Notes under the pieces: model-generated | What the model was told of the DNA's origin: nothing | Databases searched by the model: none | What the model saw: the letters and a program-made list of their open reading frames with translations, nothing else | Made by a program: the position numbers and the translations under genes | Shown: one piece after another, positions 25,779 through 34,758 of the stretch | Layout of the letters: every line of letters starts with the position of its first letter | How positions within the stretch are numbered: position 1 is the first letter of the stretch | Assembly (NCBI RefSeq): GCF_004403185.1 | Contig: NZ_SOHJ01000015.1 | Location: 38,256 to 102,255 of the forward strand | Source: Cryobacterium suzukii | Lineage (GTDB): Bacteria; Actinomycetota; Actinomycetes; Actinomycetales; Microbacteriaceae | Reading direction: 5' to 3' | Length of the DNA stretch: 64,000 nt

Positions 25779-26742
25779 GCTTGTACTCGTGGTAGACCGA
25801 GCCCACCGAACCGGCCAGCATCCCGGCACCGCGGGCGGCTGTGCGCAGGCCTCGGGCGCGCAACGGGACCTGCCCGACGAGGGATCCGGCGAGGTATCGC
25901 ACGATCCCGCCGCAAACCCGCGCGGCGCCGCGCGCTTGCAGGTTCATACGGACCAGCACCCGTTTGGCATGTTCAGTGTCGTCGAGGTTGATGCGACTCC
26001 AGGTGTTTCCCATGCGAAACGCGCGTTGCAGCACCCACTCCCGGGTGAGGCGATCCGCCGGCACGATATCGATGACGATGGCTTCATCGCACCAGATCAT
26101 CTGCCCGCCGCGCTGGTGCAGCTGCCGGGTAAACAACGAGTCCGACCCGCCCGACAGCCCGAACCGTTCGTCGAAGCTGAGCTCCAACCGACGCACCTGA
26201 GCTAGATCCAGAAGCAGATTATTCGTTGCCGCGAGCGATACCGGCGTGCCCGTAGTGAACCGGCGGCGCTCGAAGAAGCCACCGGCCCGAATCCACTGGT
26301 CCGGTTCGATGTCGTACTGCGACAGTACCGGGCCGACGACGGCGGCGGGCCGATAGGTCGAATAGGTATCGAGCAGTTGCACGAGCCAGTGGCTGCTGGG
26401 TCGTTCGTCATCGTCGATGAAGATGAGCAGGTCGGCACCCTGACCTTCGTGCAGCGCTCGATTGCGCGCCGAGGCGATACCCGGGGTGGGTTCGTGCACG
26501 TATCGGATGGGAGTCGTTCCGGTCGATGCAGGCTCCCCTTCCACCCACCGGGTATCGGTCACGAGGGTGCGAGCTCCGGCGTCAGGATCATTGTCTATGA
26601 CGATGATCTCCACCGGCGCTAGCACCATGCCGGCCTGGTCGAGCAGTTCCGGCAGGAGCTCCTCGAGATCGGCCGGGCGTCGATAGGTCAGCACCGCAAT
26701 CACTACGCGCGGGTCACGTGCGGATCGATTGACGGCTGACAT
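25771..26742 (-). CDS. GT2 family glycosyltransferase
   Basis: A 323-residue GT-A enzyme: VVIAVLTYRRPADLEELL, EIIVIDNDPDAG, and FIDDDERP carrying the DxD metal site (here DDD). GLSGGSDSLFTRQLHQRGG fits the acceptor region. ATG at 26740-26742 with AAGGG upstream. Overlaps the following gene by 8 bases. Secretion signals absent, so it works on the cytosolic side. Confidence 0.88.
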   Translation of the reverse strand: MSAVNRSARDPRVVIAVLTYRRPADLEELLPELLDQAGMVLAPVEIIVIDNDPDAGARTLVTDTRWVEGEPASTGTTPIRYVHEPTPGIASARNRALHEGQGADLLIFIDDDERPSSHWLVQLLDTYSTYRPAAVVGPVLSQYDIEPDQWIRAGGFFERRRFTTGTPVSLAATNNLLLDLAQVRRLELSFDERFGLSGGSDSLFTRQLHQRGGQMIWCDEAIVIDIVPADRLTREWVLQRAFRMGNTWSRINLDDTEHAKRVLVRMNLQARGAARVCGGIVRYLAGSLVGQVPLRARGLRTAARGAGMLAGSVGSVYHEYKRG

Positions 26743-26820
26743 ACCCAACCCTTTCTGTAGCGGTGCGAACGGTGCTGGTTGTTCCGTGCGAAAACGAGGA
26801 GCTCGGGAGCGGGGCGCGGT

Positions 26821-29800
26821 TCAATTGGCTCGCTTCACGATCAGATCATCGAAGGTCGCGGTGACGGGCGTCACTGTGGCGGTCGAACCCAGATAGAAGG
26901 CCAGGCCAACGGCACCGGACGTCTGCATCGCAGCGGTCGAATCCGTAGCCGTGGTCTGCCAGGCCGACGGTTCCGGCGTGCCGAGTAGCCAAACTTTGGC
27001 ACGAATTGTCGTCGGAGCCGAGCCGATGACCTGAACACGCAGTTGCACCGCGGTTCCGGTTGTGTAGGTGAGGCCGGAGATGTTCTGGGCCTTCAGGGTG
27101 GTAGCACCGCGCATGAGCTGCAGTTGCACAACTCCGGTCGACAGATTCTTCATGCGCACCCGATAGTCGTCCGTGCCGACCCGGCGACCGATCAGCGAGG
27201 TGTACGCGCCGGAACCGGTCGCATCCTGCTGGAGGGTCGTTGTGACGAGCATGTCGGTGTCGAGCAGGGACACGCCGGACAGGTAGGCATTGACGGTGGC
27301 TCCGGCGGCGGCCTTGAGTCGACCGACTCCACCACTGACCGAGTAGTTCGATGCCGTACCGGTCGTCGTCCAGGCTCCCCCGGTGTCGGCGGTGCCCAGG
27401 CCGGTTGCCAGGGTGCGGGAGAACGCATCGGTGGCCAGCGGTGTGTTCGGGTCGGCTGCCGGAACGACAACCGTCTGCTTGGTTTGCGCGGTGGCGGAGG
27501 AATTGTCGGTCACGGTAAGGGTCACGTCGTAGGCGCCCTCGACGGCGTAGCTGTGTGAGGAGGTCACACCGCTGCCGGTGCTCCCGTCGCCGAAGTCCCA
27601 GCTGTAGCCGGTGATGGTGCCGTCGCTGTCGGCGGAGGTGGAGGCATCCATCGCCACGGTGAGTGGAGTGGCCTGATAGCTGAATGCTGCTGTCGGCAGC
27701 GCGTTGGCCGGCGGGTCGGTGGCAATAACCGTACGGGTGGTAACCGTGCTTGCTCCGGAGTTGTCGGTGACGGTGAGGGTGACCGGGTAGCTGCCGGACG
27801 CCGCATAGGAATGCGTTGCAGTGGCTCCCGTTGCGGTGTTGTCGTCGCCGAAGTTCCAGGCATAGCTCGTGATGGTGCCGTCGGAGTCGGTCGACCCGGT
27901 GGCGTCAACGCTCAGATCGCGATAGGTGATCGCGCTGCTGAATGATGCCGTCGGTTCCACGTTGGCGGTTGGTCCCGATCGGCCGATCAAATTGTGTCGG
28001 GCAATCGCGCTGGCGCTGAGGGCTGTGTTGTAAACGGCTACCTCGTCGATGTCCGCGGCAATGTAATCACTCGCCGGCCGGCTGGTCCACCCGCTGAGGT
28101 TGTCCCCTCCGATGCGCCAGTAGCCCTGGATCGGTGCCGCCGATGTCGTGTCGGTGCGCTTTGCCACCAGAGTACCGTCTACGTACAGCGACATGCCTGC
28201 GGCCCCGACCGACGCCACGATGTGGTGCCACTGGCCATCGTTGTACGACGCGGTCGTGTTCACCGTGCGCAGGATTCCGGGCTTCACTCCGAACCAGAGG
28301 CGGCCGGCGTTGTCCATGTAAACGTGACGGTCATAGGCCGTGGATGCACCACTCGCAGCGCTTCCGAGCCCGATGATTTTTCCACCACGGGTCGTGGTGG
28401 TTTTGACCCAGGCTTCGACGGTGAAGGCTCCCCGCGGGGTTTCAAAGGCTGATGACGCAGCGGTTCCGGCGGACGTGCCGCTGAATCGCGAGGCGGCTCC
28501 CGAATCGGCGGTGAGCGCGCCCGCGACGTCTCGAGTGACGCCGGTCCCCGTGGTTTCGTTGGACGCGGCGGCCCAGTCGAAGGCAGCCGTGCCAGTGGCT
28601 TCACCGAGCGGCCAGTACGAAACCGGTGTGTCGCTCTGCACGGTCTTGGCGTAGGCGCTGTACTCGCCGGTTCCAGAGACGGTGACGCTCGTGGGGTTGC
28701 CGGTTTTCACATTGCCGAGGGGGTCCTGCACCCGCACGCGGTAGGCGTAGGTCTGGCCAGGCGTGAGTCCGGTGTCGGTGAAGCCCATGGCCGGCCTGGA
28801 CCAGTCGGTCGAGAGGCCCTTCACCGTGCCGACGGAGACGCCGTCACGCAGCACCTCGTAGCTGAGCTGTTCATTGTCCCGGTCGAAGGCCGATTTCCAG
28901 CCGATTCGGGCGGTGCCATTCGACAGCGAGTCGACGGTCGGCACGAAAGCGGATGCGGCGAACGCCGCGTTCGCTACCCGCGGTCCTTCCTTATTGGGCG
29001 CAATCGCCTTGTTCGCGAAGCGCACCAGGCCCTGCTGGCCCTTATTGTTGACGTTGGTGAACTCACCACCGTAGAGCAAATACTCATTATTGGCGGTGAT
29101 GGTCCACGGACCCTGGCCCTGACCGGTGAAGGTGCCCGAGTTGATCTCGGGGTAGAACGTCAGGATGCTCGGACTCGGCTTGCCGGTGAAGCTGAAATAG
29201 CTACCGACGGCATTGGGCGTGAGCGTGCCGGTCGCAGCCATGGAGAAGGCGAGAGTGCGGTGGTAGGAGCGCGGTGCGGTCTCGACCGGGCCGCCCATGT
29301 TGCCGCAGTAGTGCGCGTGGCTGGTGGTGTATACGACGTTGCCGAGTGGCACCGCCGAGTACGTATCACCGTGGCAGTCTTCCATCCAGATGAGGGATCC
29401 GTCGCTCCAGCTAACCCGGAAGGTGCCCTCGAAGTTTGCCCCGCTTCCGAAATCGTAGCCGGTGCCGAAGGCGCCGTCGGCCGAGGAGGTCAGGCTGGTA
29501 ATGGCCCCGTTGACGCCGCCATTGCGAATGAGAGCGTTGACGGCCCAAGGAAGGGAGGCGCCGGTGACGGCGTCCGTCGCAGCCATTCCATAGCCGGGGG
29601 CATTGCTGCCGTTGTAGGAGGTAAACGACCCCCCGATGAGAACTTTGCTGCCGTCCGGGGAGACTGTCATGGTGTTGACCGACCCGCCGACCGGTTCTCC
29701 GCTCCAGTTCCGCAGCGCGCCATTTGAGGCGGCAAAGGCTGCGATTTGATTACGAGCGACGCCGCCGGCCGTAGTGAACACGCCGCCCACGTACACGGTG

Positions 29801-30399
29801 TCACCGTAGGTAGCGAGGCTCTTCACCGAGGCGTTCACCGCCGGCGTCCAGGACGACACGAGGGCGCCGCTGGCAGTGTCGAACGCGGCCAGACGGTATC
29901 TGGCTACCCCGCCGACTGTCGTGAAGTGCCCTCCGGCGTACACTCGGGTACCGTCGGCCGATGCCACGAGAGACCGAACGGCTCCGTTCAGGTCTGGATT
30001 GAAGCTCGCCACCAGCACGCCGGTAGTCAGGTTGTAGGCCAGCAGATTGTTGCGTACCACCTCGTTGACACCGGCTGCCGAGCCGGCCGGCCGAGCCCTT
30101 GTAAATTCGCCTCCCGCGTAGACCGTGTTACCCACAATCACCTGCGACCAGACGACACCGTTGATCTGGGTCGTGGGCAGGGAATCGGCAGCAACGGTGA
30201 GCGGTGTGGCCGCGTCCACCGGGCTGGTGTCCGCCTGCGCCGTCAGGGGTACCGTTAGGACGCCCGCGAGCACCGTGACGATGGTTACCAGACTGACCCA
30301 GCCGGTTTTCAGCGACCGAGCGGCACGCGGTCGGCTCGCGCCACTGGACGCGGCCATGGTCGCGTTGGCTTGCGGGCGAGACACAGGGAGAAGTCGCAC
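26821..30399 (-). CDS. Large secreted multidomain protein: beta-propeller, FN3, LamG, two PKD domains
   Basis: A 1192-residue extracellular protein. Hydrophobic signal at about 33-55 with cleavage near AQA-DTSP. Then a propeller (about 70-465) of repeats such as VYAGGEFT, VYAGGHFTTVGG, VYVGGVFTTAGG and VLIGGSFTSYNG; an FN3-like domain (485-575); a LamG/concanavalin-like domain (590-805, YVDGTLVAKR); two PKD domains (815-893 and 900-980, YAWNFGDD and YSWDFGDG); and a C-terminal beta domain (990-1192). No sorting signal or catalytic motif seen. GTG start with AAGGAA upstream. Paralogue at 32634 shares the propeller and FN3 parts. Probably binds or processes surface glycan. Confidence 0.87.
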   Translation of the reverse strand: MRLLPVSRPQANATMAASSGASRPRAARSLKTGWVSLVTIVTVLAGVLTVPLTAQADTSPVDAATPLTVAADSLPTTQINGVVWSQVIVGNTVYAGGEFTRARPAGSAAGVNEVVRNNLLAYNLTTGVLVASFNPDLNGAVRSLVASADGTRVYAGGHFTTVGGVARYRLAAFDTASGALVSSWTPAVNASVKSLATYGDTVYVGGVFTTAGGVARNQIAAFAASNGALRNWSGEPVGGSVNTMTVSPDGSKVLIGGSFTSYNGSNAPGYGMAATDAVTGASLPWAVNALIRNGGVNGAITSLTSSADGAFGTGYDFGSGANFEGTFRVSWSDGSLIWMEDCHGDTYSAVPLGNVVYTTSHAHYCGNMGGPVETAPRSYHRTLAFSMAATGTLTPNAVGSYFSFTGKPSPSILTFYPEINSGTFTGQGQGPWTITANNEYLLYGGEFTNVNNKGQQGLVRFANKAIAPNKEGPRVANAAFAASAFVPTVDSLSNGTARIGWKSAFDRDNEQLSYEVLRDGVSVGTVKGLSTDWSRPAMGFTDTGLTPGQTYAYRVRVQDPLGNVKTGNPTSVTVSGTGEYSAYAKTVQSDTPVSYWPLGEATGTAAFDWAAASNETTGTGVTRDVAGALTADSGAASRFSGTSAGTAASSAFETPRGAFTVEAWVKTTTTRGGKIIGLGSAASGASTAYDRHVYMDNAGRLWFGVKPGILRTVNTTASYNDGQWHHIVASVGAAGMSLYVDGTLVAKRTDTTSAAPIQGYWRIGGDNLSGWTSRPASDYIAADIDEVAVYNTALSASAIARHNLIGRSGPTANVEPTASFSSAITYRDLSVDATGSTDSDGTITSYAWNFGDDNTATGATATHSYAASGSYPVTLTVTDNSGASTVTTRTVIATDPPANALPTAAFSYQATPLTVAMDASTSADSDGTITGYSWDFGDGSTGSGVTSSHSYAVEGAYDVTLTVTDNSSATAQTKQTVVVPAADPNTPLATDAFSRTLATGLGTADTGGAWTTTGTASNYSVSGGVGRLKAAAGATVNAYLSGVSLLDTDMLVTTTLQQDATGSGAYTSLIGRRVGTDDYRVRMKNLSTGVVQLQLMRGATTLKAQNISGLTYTTGTAVQLRVQVIGSAPTTIRAKVWLLGTPEPSAWQTTATDSTAAMQTSGAVGLAFYLGSTATVTPVTATFDDLIVKRAN

Positions 30400-30454
30400 G
30401 ATGATTCCTTACTCGGGACGAGGTGCCGGGCCGTCGGGTAGCCACCGCATTCTT

Positions 30455-30470
30455 CGGAGTATAGTGAGAA
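30455..30470 (-). promoter_or_regulatory. Candidate -10 region of the large secreted protein
   Basis: On the minus strand the sequence CACTATACTCC contains TATACT, about 60 bases before the GTG. A matching -35 is not clear. Confidence 0.3.
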
Positions 30471-30485
30471 TCTTTCATGGATGGC

Positions 30486-30503
30486 TGCCCCCTTTCCGGG
30501 GCA
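30486..30503. promoter_or_regulatory. Inverted repeat upstream of the large secreted protein
   Basis: TGCCCC-CTTTCC-GGGGCA, 6-bp arms, about 87 bases before the GTG of the 26821-30399 gene and 16 bases after the stop of the next minus-strand gene. No T-tract, so operator or weak terminator. Similar to the element at 22093. Confidence 0.35.
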
Positions 30504-30518
30504 CAGTCACAGAGCCGC

Positions 30519-31244
30519 TCAGCGCGGGGCGCCGCCCTCGAACAGCACAATCGGCACGCCTGTGGAGTAATCCACGGCGATGCGAACCTGGTCACGTTGG
30601 TCACTCGGTATCGCGAAAACGAAGACCCCCTGCTGGGTCGCCCCCGCAGCGACCGATTCCGGCAACGGCGCCCCACCCGACGCCGTCAATTCAGTCGCCG
30701 GACTCTGCTCAGCGCCGAAAAACAGGTTGACTACCGTTGAAGTCAATGACACGGCATCGGCCGTGTCATTGCGCACGGTCACGGCGAAACGCAGGGACGG
30801 CCCACCCACCTCGCCCGGACCGCGCGCGACCCCGTCGACGGCTTCGAGTGTGCCGATGCTGAACACCACACCCGGAACGGCCGCGGCGGAGTCGGTCAGC
30901 GGAACCGGCGCCTGCTCGGCCGGCGGTGCAGGAACGATCGCGGCAGCCTCGGTCGGCTCGGGCGGTGTCGGCGTCGCGGCAGTCGGAACCGCTGTGGGTG
31001 ATGGGTCGGGCGATGGCACCGCTGTTGGCGTAGCGGTCGTCCGCGAGCTCGGCGCAGGGCCGTTGTTGTGTGCGGCCGTGTTCGGGCCGCCACTGTTCGA
31101 TGCGGCGACACCGGCGACCACGAGTACGACGATGAGGACTGCCAGCGCAGCGAAGGCAACGATCCACCAGAAACGCCGCCGAGGAATCGAACTCCCCCCC
31201 GTGGTGGGGCCTGTGTTGCTACCGGCGGGGTGGCGCACTGCCAT
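30519..31244 (-). CDS. Membrane-anchored protein with extracytoplasmic Ig-like (DUF4352-type) domain
   Basis: A 241-residue protein: cytosolic basic start, one membrane helix (about 25-48, WWIVAFAALAVLIVVLVVAG), a Thr/Pro/Ser linker (about 60-108), then a beta-sandwich with LRFAVTVRNDTADAVSLTS and VFVFAIPSDQRDQVRIAVDY. The layout is that of DUF4352/telokin-like proteins, whose function is not defined. It lies between the large secreted protein and the iteron-like repeats; role in the polysaccharide region is not clear. Confidence 0.75.
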   Translation of the reverse strand: MAVRHPAGSNTGPTTGGSSIPRRRFWWIVAFAALAVLIVVLVVAGVAASNSGGPNTAAHNNGPAPSSRTTATPTAVPSPDPSPTAVPTAATPTPPEPTEAAAIVPAPPAEQAPVPLTDSAAAVPGVVFSIGTLEAVDGVARGPGEVGGPSLRFAVTVRNDTADAVSLTSTVVNLFFGAEQSPATELTASGGAPLPESVAAGATQQGVFVFAIPSDQRDQVRIAVDYSTGVPIVLFEGGAPR

Positions 31245-31290
31245 GGTGAAACTCCAGGTTGCTGGTCACACGATCGGGTTGAATTCTTGG

Positions 31291-31340
31291 TGCAGCTATT
31301 AATACCGTGCAGCTATTAATACGGTGCAGCCATTAATACA
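31291..31340. repeat. Three tandem 17-bp direct repeats (iteron-like)
   Basis: Copies at 31291-31307, 31308-31324 and 31325-31340 of TGCAGCTATTAATACSG, with exact 17-base period. Copy 3 has one change (CCATTAATAC) and a different end. Each holds the palindrome ATTAAT. It sits in the divergent gap between the membrane protein (starts 31244) and the glycosyltransferase (starts 31465). Probably a multi-site operator. Confidence 0.8.
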
Positions 31341-31464
31341 CGGGACGCGCCCGCATTCCTAGGGGGCGGGTGGACCCCATACGGGGGCACCCACTCAGGC
31401 TGTACAGTGTGGAACTCCGGAACCCACCCGGCAACACCCCGAACACTCGACCGAGGCGACAGAC

Positions 31465-32538
31465 ATGAAATTTGCCATTTTGCACGGCAGCAATGATGCT
31501 TACGGTGCCAGCAAGGTGCTCTGCCAGGAAGTCGAGTGCCTGGTCAGCCTCGGGCACGAGGTGCTCATCGTTGTTCCGCAGACCGGTCCCTTGTCCACGG
31601 ACCTGGCCCGGTTCGGCGCATCAGTTTCGGTCGTAATTGATCCGTCACTGGTAGTGCTTCGTCGAAGCAAATTGACCGACCTGCTTCACCCGCTCACTTT
31701 GCGACACGACGTGGCACTCGCCGACGTCGTGGTTCTGTGGACCCTGGCCCTGAGCGCCTACATTCCACTGCTGCGCCTGCGTCGCAGACGCTTCTACGTC
31801 TCGGTGCACGAACTGCTCCTGGGGCGAGTCGGCGGCCTGCTCGTGCGCACGCTGCTGGCGCCCGGCACCTTTCCGGTGTGCGCGTGCAGTAGGGCCACTG
31901 CCGAGTGGCTGCACTCCCAAGGCGTCGGTTGGGGCCGCCTGACTGTCACGTCTCCGGTGTTCAGCGCCGTCGAGGCGGTACCGGTGCGTGCCGTACACGA
32001 CCCGCTGACGCTCGCCGTCGTCGGACGCGTCAACGGGCACAAGGGGCATCTCGAGATGGCCAAGGCATTTCAATCGACGGCGTTGTCCGGCCGGGACTGG
32101 CGGCTCCTGCTCTTCGGTGCGCCGTATCCCGGACAGGATGATGCTCTTCAGGACGTGCTGGCGCTGGTCAATCGTGACCCGCGCATCGAGTACCGCGGAG
32201 AAGCGATCTCGGTTGCGGCCATCGCAGATGAGATCGATGCCGTGGCCTGTTTTCCGTCAACACCCGAGCCGTTCGGGTTGGTCCCGATCGAAGCCTGGCG
32301 GGTCGGCCTGCGATCGGTGGGCTTCGCAGACGGCGGCGCAGGAGAAGTCCTTCCGGTAGTCGGCGGCATTGGGGTGCCGCGCACAGATTCCCCGGAGCGG
32401 GACATCACCGTCGCACTCCTTGACTTGGCCACGACATTGAAAGCACACCCTGCTTTGCCAGAACCGGCCGTGGTCAATACGCTTTTTTCGCAGGAGCGTC
32501 GCCGCGACCTCATTGCCCGGGTCATCGCCAGAAGCTAA
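31465..32538 (+). CDS. GT4-type glycosyltransferase
   Basis: A 357-residue GT-B enzyme: MKFAILHGSNDAYGASKVL gives the N-terminal Rossmann strand and glycine turn, LAVVGRVNGHKGHLEMAKAF the donor-domain start, and FPSTPEPFGLVPIEAW the conserved Glu block. Single gene between the iteron-like repeats and a convergent propeller gene. Sugar donor unknown. Its own promoter may be under control of the tandem repeats. Confidence 0.88.
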   Translation: MKFAILHGSNDAYGASKVLCQEVECLVSLGHEVLIVVPQTGPLSTDLARFGASVSVVIDPSLVVLRRSKLTDLLHPLTLRHDVALADVVVLWTLALSAYIPLLRLRRRRFYVSVHELLLGRVGGLLVRTLLAPGTFPVCACSRATAEWLHSQGVGWGRLTVTSPVFSAVEAVPVRAVHDPLTLAVVGRVNGHKGHLEMAKAFQSTALSGRDWRLLLFGAPYPGQDDALQDVLALVNRDPRIEYRGEAISVAAIADEIDAVACFPSTPEPFGLVPIEAWRVGLRSVGFADGGAGEVLPVVGGIGVPRTDSPERDITVALLDLATTLKAHPALPEPAVVNTLFSQERRRDLIARVIARS

Positions 32539-32571
32539 AAACAGCACGGCACGGACTTCTACAGGGCAAAA

Positions 32572-32608
32572 CTGAAGGGACCACCCGATTAGCGGGCGGC
32601 CCCTTCAG
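32572..32608 (-). terminator. Terminator of the second propeller gene
   Basis: CTGAAGGG pairs with CCCTTCAG through an interrupted long stem (also CC/GG and CCCG/CGGG). On the minus strand it is followed by TTTT. It lies between convergent genes and may serve both. Confidence 0.65.
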
Positions 32609-32633
32609 GGGTGATGGACGACGAACCGCCGCT

Positions 32634-34517
32634 CTAGGTGGCTGGCACCTCGGGCAGGGGCGCGGGCACGTCATCCGGCACCGGTTTGGTTCCTGGTTCC
32701 GGCTGCATCCCCGGTTCCGGCACGACATCCGGCAGTGGAGCTACGTCGGGCACCGGAGCGACATCCCGCAGTGGAGCTACGTCGGGCACCGGAGCGACAT
32801 CCGGCGTCAGCGTTGCGTCGGGGGCATTCGCCGGCGCATCCGGTGTGATGGTCTGGTCGGGAGCCGTCTTGATGGCCGCACCGGTCGCCTGAATGCTTGC
32901 CGACGATCCGGTCACAGTATTACCGAACGGATCGATCGCCCGCACTTGATAGGTGTAGGTCGTGCCACCCGATCGTCCAGTGTCGGTCCAGCTCAGGGTG
33001 GGTCGATGCCAGTCCGCTGACAGTCCGGTTTGCGTGCGCACCACGACACCGTTTCGGAGCACCTGATAGGTGAGCTGTGCATTGTCTCGGTCGTAGTTGG
33101 ATTTCCAGGTCACCTTCACCGAGTTCGCGCTGGGGGTGCTGAGCGTGGGCTGAAAGTTGGAACCCGTGGCCTTTGGACCCTCCTTGTTTGGTGCGATCGA
33201 CGACACCGCGAAGCGCACGAGGCCCTGCTGGCGCTTGTTGTTCACGATGGTGAATTCGCCACCGTAGAGAACGTACTGGGAGTTTGCCGCGAGGTTCCAC
33301 GGACCCTGGCTTTGCCCGGTAAAGGTACCGGTGTTGATGTCGGGAAAGAACGCCAGCAGGGTGGGGCACGGCCGACCCTCGAAGTTGAAGTAACTACCGC
33401 CCGTTTGATTGCGCGCAATCGTGCAGCCGGCCGCCTTGGTAAATGTCAGGGTGCGGTGATAGCTGCGCGGATTCGTCTCGGGGGGGCCACCGATATTGCC
33501 GCAGAAATGGGCGTGGGCGGTGGTGTAAACAACGTCACCGACGGGTACAGCCGAGTAGGTGTCGCCGTGGCAGTCTTCAATCCACACGGTGTTCCCGTTG
33601 CTCCAACTGGCCCGAAAAGTTCCCTCGAACATAGCGCCGGCACCGAAATCGTAGCCGGTACCGTAGACGCCGTCAGCGTCAGAGGTAAGGGAGAGGATGG
33701 CCCCGTTGGGGCCGGCATTCTTGATCAGCTTGCCGATGTTCCAGGTCACGCCGGCACCCGTGCTCGAGTCGGTGGCAGCCATTCCGTAGCCGGGAGTGGT
33801 TGCCCCGTTGTACGAGGTGAACGACCCGCCAATGACGACCCGGTCGCCGTTGGGTGAGACTGTCAGCGCGTTGACCGCACCATTGGGAATGGTGCCTTTC
33901 CACGCCCCCACGGCACCGGTCAGCCCATCAAACGATGCGGCCCTCTGGCGGCTTTGGCCGCTGATCGACGTGAAGCTACCGCCGGCGTACACCGTGCTAC
34001 CGAAGGCACCGAGGGCGCGGACGGTGCCGTTCGCCGTCGGCTTCCAGTCGGACAGGAGCGCCCCGGTGGCTGTGCTGAATGCCGCGAGCCGCGTGCGGGA
34101 GACGCCGCCGGCGGTGCTGAATCCACCACCAACGTAGATGCGGGATCCGTCAGGAGAAGCGGTAATCGCCCGCACGACACCATTCACGCTGGGATTAAAG
34201 GATGTCATCACGCCGGTCGACAAGTTGTAGGCCATGAGATTGTTGCGGGATACCTCGCTCGTTCCAGCTGAGGCTCCCGAGGGACGCGCCTTGGTGAATT
34301 CACCGCCAACATAGACCGTGTTTCCTACGATCACCTGCGACCACACGACGCCGTTGATTTGCGCTGTGGGCAGGGCATCCGCTGCGACGGTTTTAGGAGT
34401 GGAGGCGCTGGGCGGCGATGTGTCGGCCTGGGCCGCCCCCGCCCCGGTAAATATCGCACTGGCGAGTACTGAGAGGGCGACAACGGCTGTCACGGGGGAA
34501 CGGAAATGCCACGACAT
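32634..34517 (-). CDS. Secreted beta-propeller and FN3 protein with Pro-rich repeat tail
   Basis: A 627-residue paralogue of the 26821 protein. Signal peptide with cleavage near AQA-DTSP at about residue 32. A propeller (about 35-435) with VYVGGEFTKARPSG, IYVGGGFSTAGG, VYAGGSFTSI and VVIGGSFTSYNG; conserved block DCHGDTYSAVP; FN3-like domain (about 450-545). The tail (550-627) is a repeat of PDVAP/PVPDVAPL-type units. No LamG or PKD domains. A -10 hexamer TATAAT is at 34574-34579 on the minus strand. Likely acts on or anchors to the surface glycan. Confidence 0.88.
   Translation of the reverse strand: MSWHFRSPVTAVVALSVLASAIFTGAGAAQADTSPPSASTPKTVAADALPTAQINGVVWSQVIVGNTVYVGGEFTKARPSGASAGTSEVSRNNLMAYNLSTGVMTSFNPSVNGVVRAITASPDGSRIYVGGGFSTAGGVSRTRLAAFSTATGALLSDWKPTANGTVRALGAFGSTVYAGGSFTSISGQSRQRAASFDGLTGAVGAWKGTIPNGAVNALTVSPNGDRVVIGGSFTSYNGATTPGYGMAATDSSTGAGVTWNIGKLIKNAGPNGAILSLTSDADGVYGTGYDFGAGAMFEGTFRASWSNGNTVWIEDCHGDTYSAVPVGDVVYTTAHAHFCGNIGGPPETNPRSYHRTLTFTKAAGCTIARNQTGGSYFNFEGRPCPTLLAFFPDINTGTFTGQSQGPWNLAANSQYVLYGGEFTIVNNKRQQGLVRFAVSSIAPNKEGPKATGSNFQPTLSTPSANSVKVTWKSNYDRDNAQLTYQVLRNGVVVRTQTGLSADWHRPTLSWTDTGRSGGTTYTYQVRAIDPFGNTVTGSSASIQATGAAIKTAPDQTITPDAPANAPDATLTPDVAPVPDVAPLRDVAPVPDVAPLPDVVPEPGMQPEPGTKPVPDDVPAPLPEVPAT
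32638..32830 (-). repeat. DNA repeats coding the Pro/Asp/Val tail
   Basis: Units reading GTCGGGCACCGGAGCGACATC and GTGGAGCTACGTCGGGCACC recur in the 3' end of the propeller gene (32700-32815), giving PDVAP-type repeats. Such tracts often vary in copy number. Confidence 0.7.
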
Positions 34518-34573
34518 AAAGGACCCTCATCTTCTCGTTTTCGGAGGCTCAAGCCGACCCCCGTAATTCCCGA

Positions 34574-34579
34574 ATTATA
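34574..34579 (-). promoter_or_regulatory. Candidate -10 box of the second propeller gene
   Basis: On the minus strand GAGTATAATTC contains a perfect TATAAT, about 57 bases before the ATG. A -35 could be the preceding GGCAAC region, but is weak. Confidence 0.45.
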
Positions 34580-34758
34580 CTCAGGTTGCCGTTTCCTCCT
34601 ACCCCCGAAATATAAGTTGCAGCCCGAGCATGAACGAGCCACACAACGCCCTAGTCAGACCAGCCAATAGACGTTAGGATTCCTCATTACCTCCCCTGAC
34701 CCCTCTATCCGAATTCTGCCGCGCTCGCGGGGTAGCCTGAGAGAAATCTGAGCACTTT

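Noticed and set aside
24843..25991. 382-residue plus-strand frame across two glycosyltransferase genes
   Set aside because: Antisense to confident GT4 and GT2 genes with Arg/Gly-rich composition and no ribosome site.
26821..30399. Sortase-anchored surface protein
   Set aside because: No LPxTG-type motif, C-terminal hydrophobic segment or basic tail is present.
32572..32608. Riboswitch or structured RNA between convergent genes
   Set aside because: A long interrupted hairpin followed by TTTT on the minus strand is adequately explained as a terminator.
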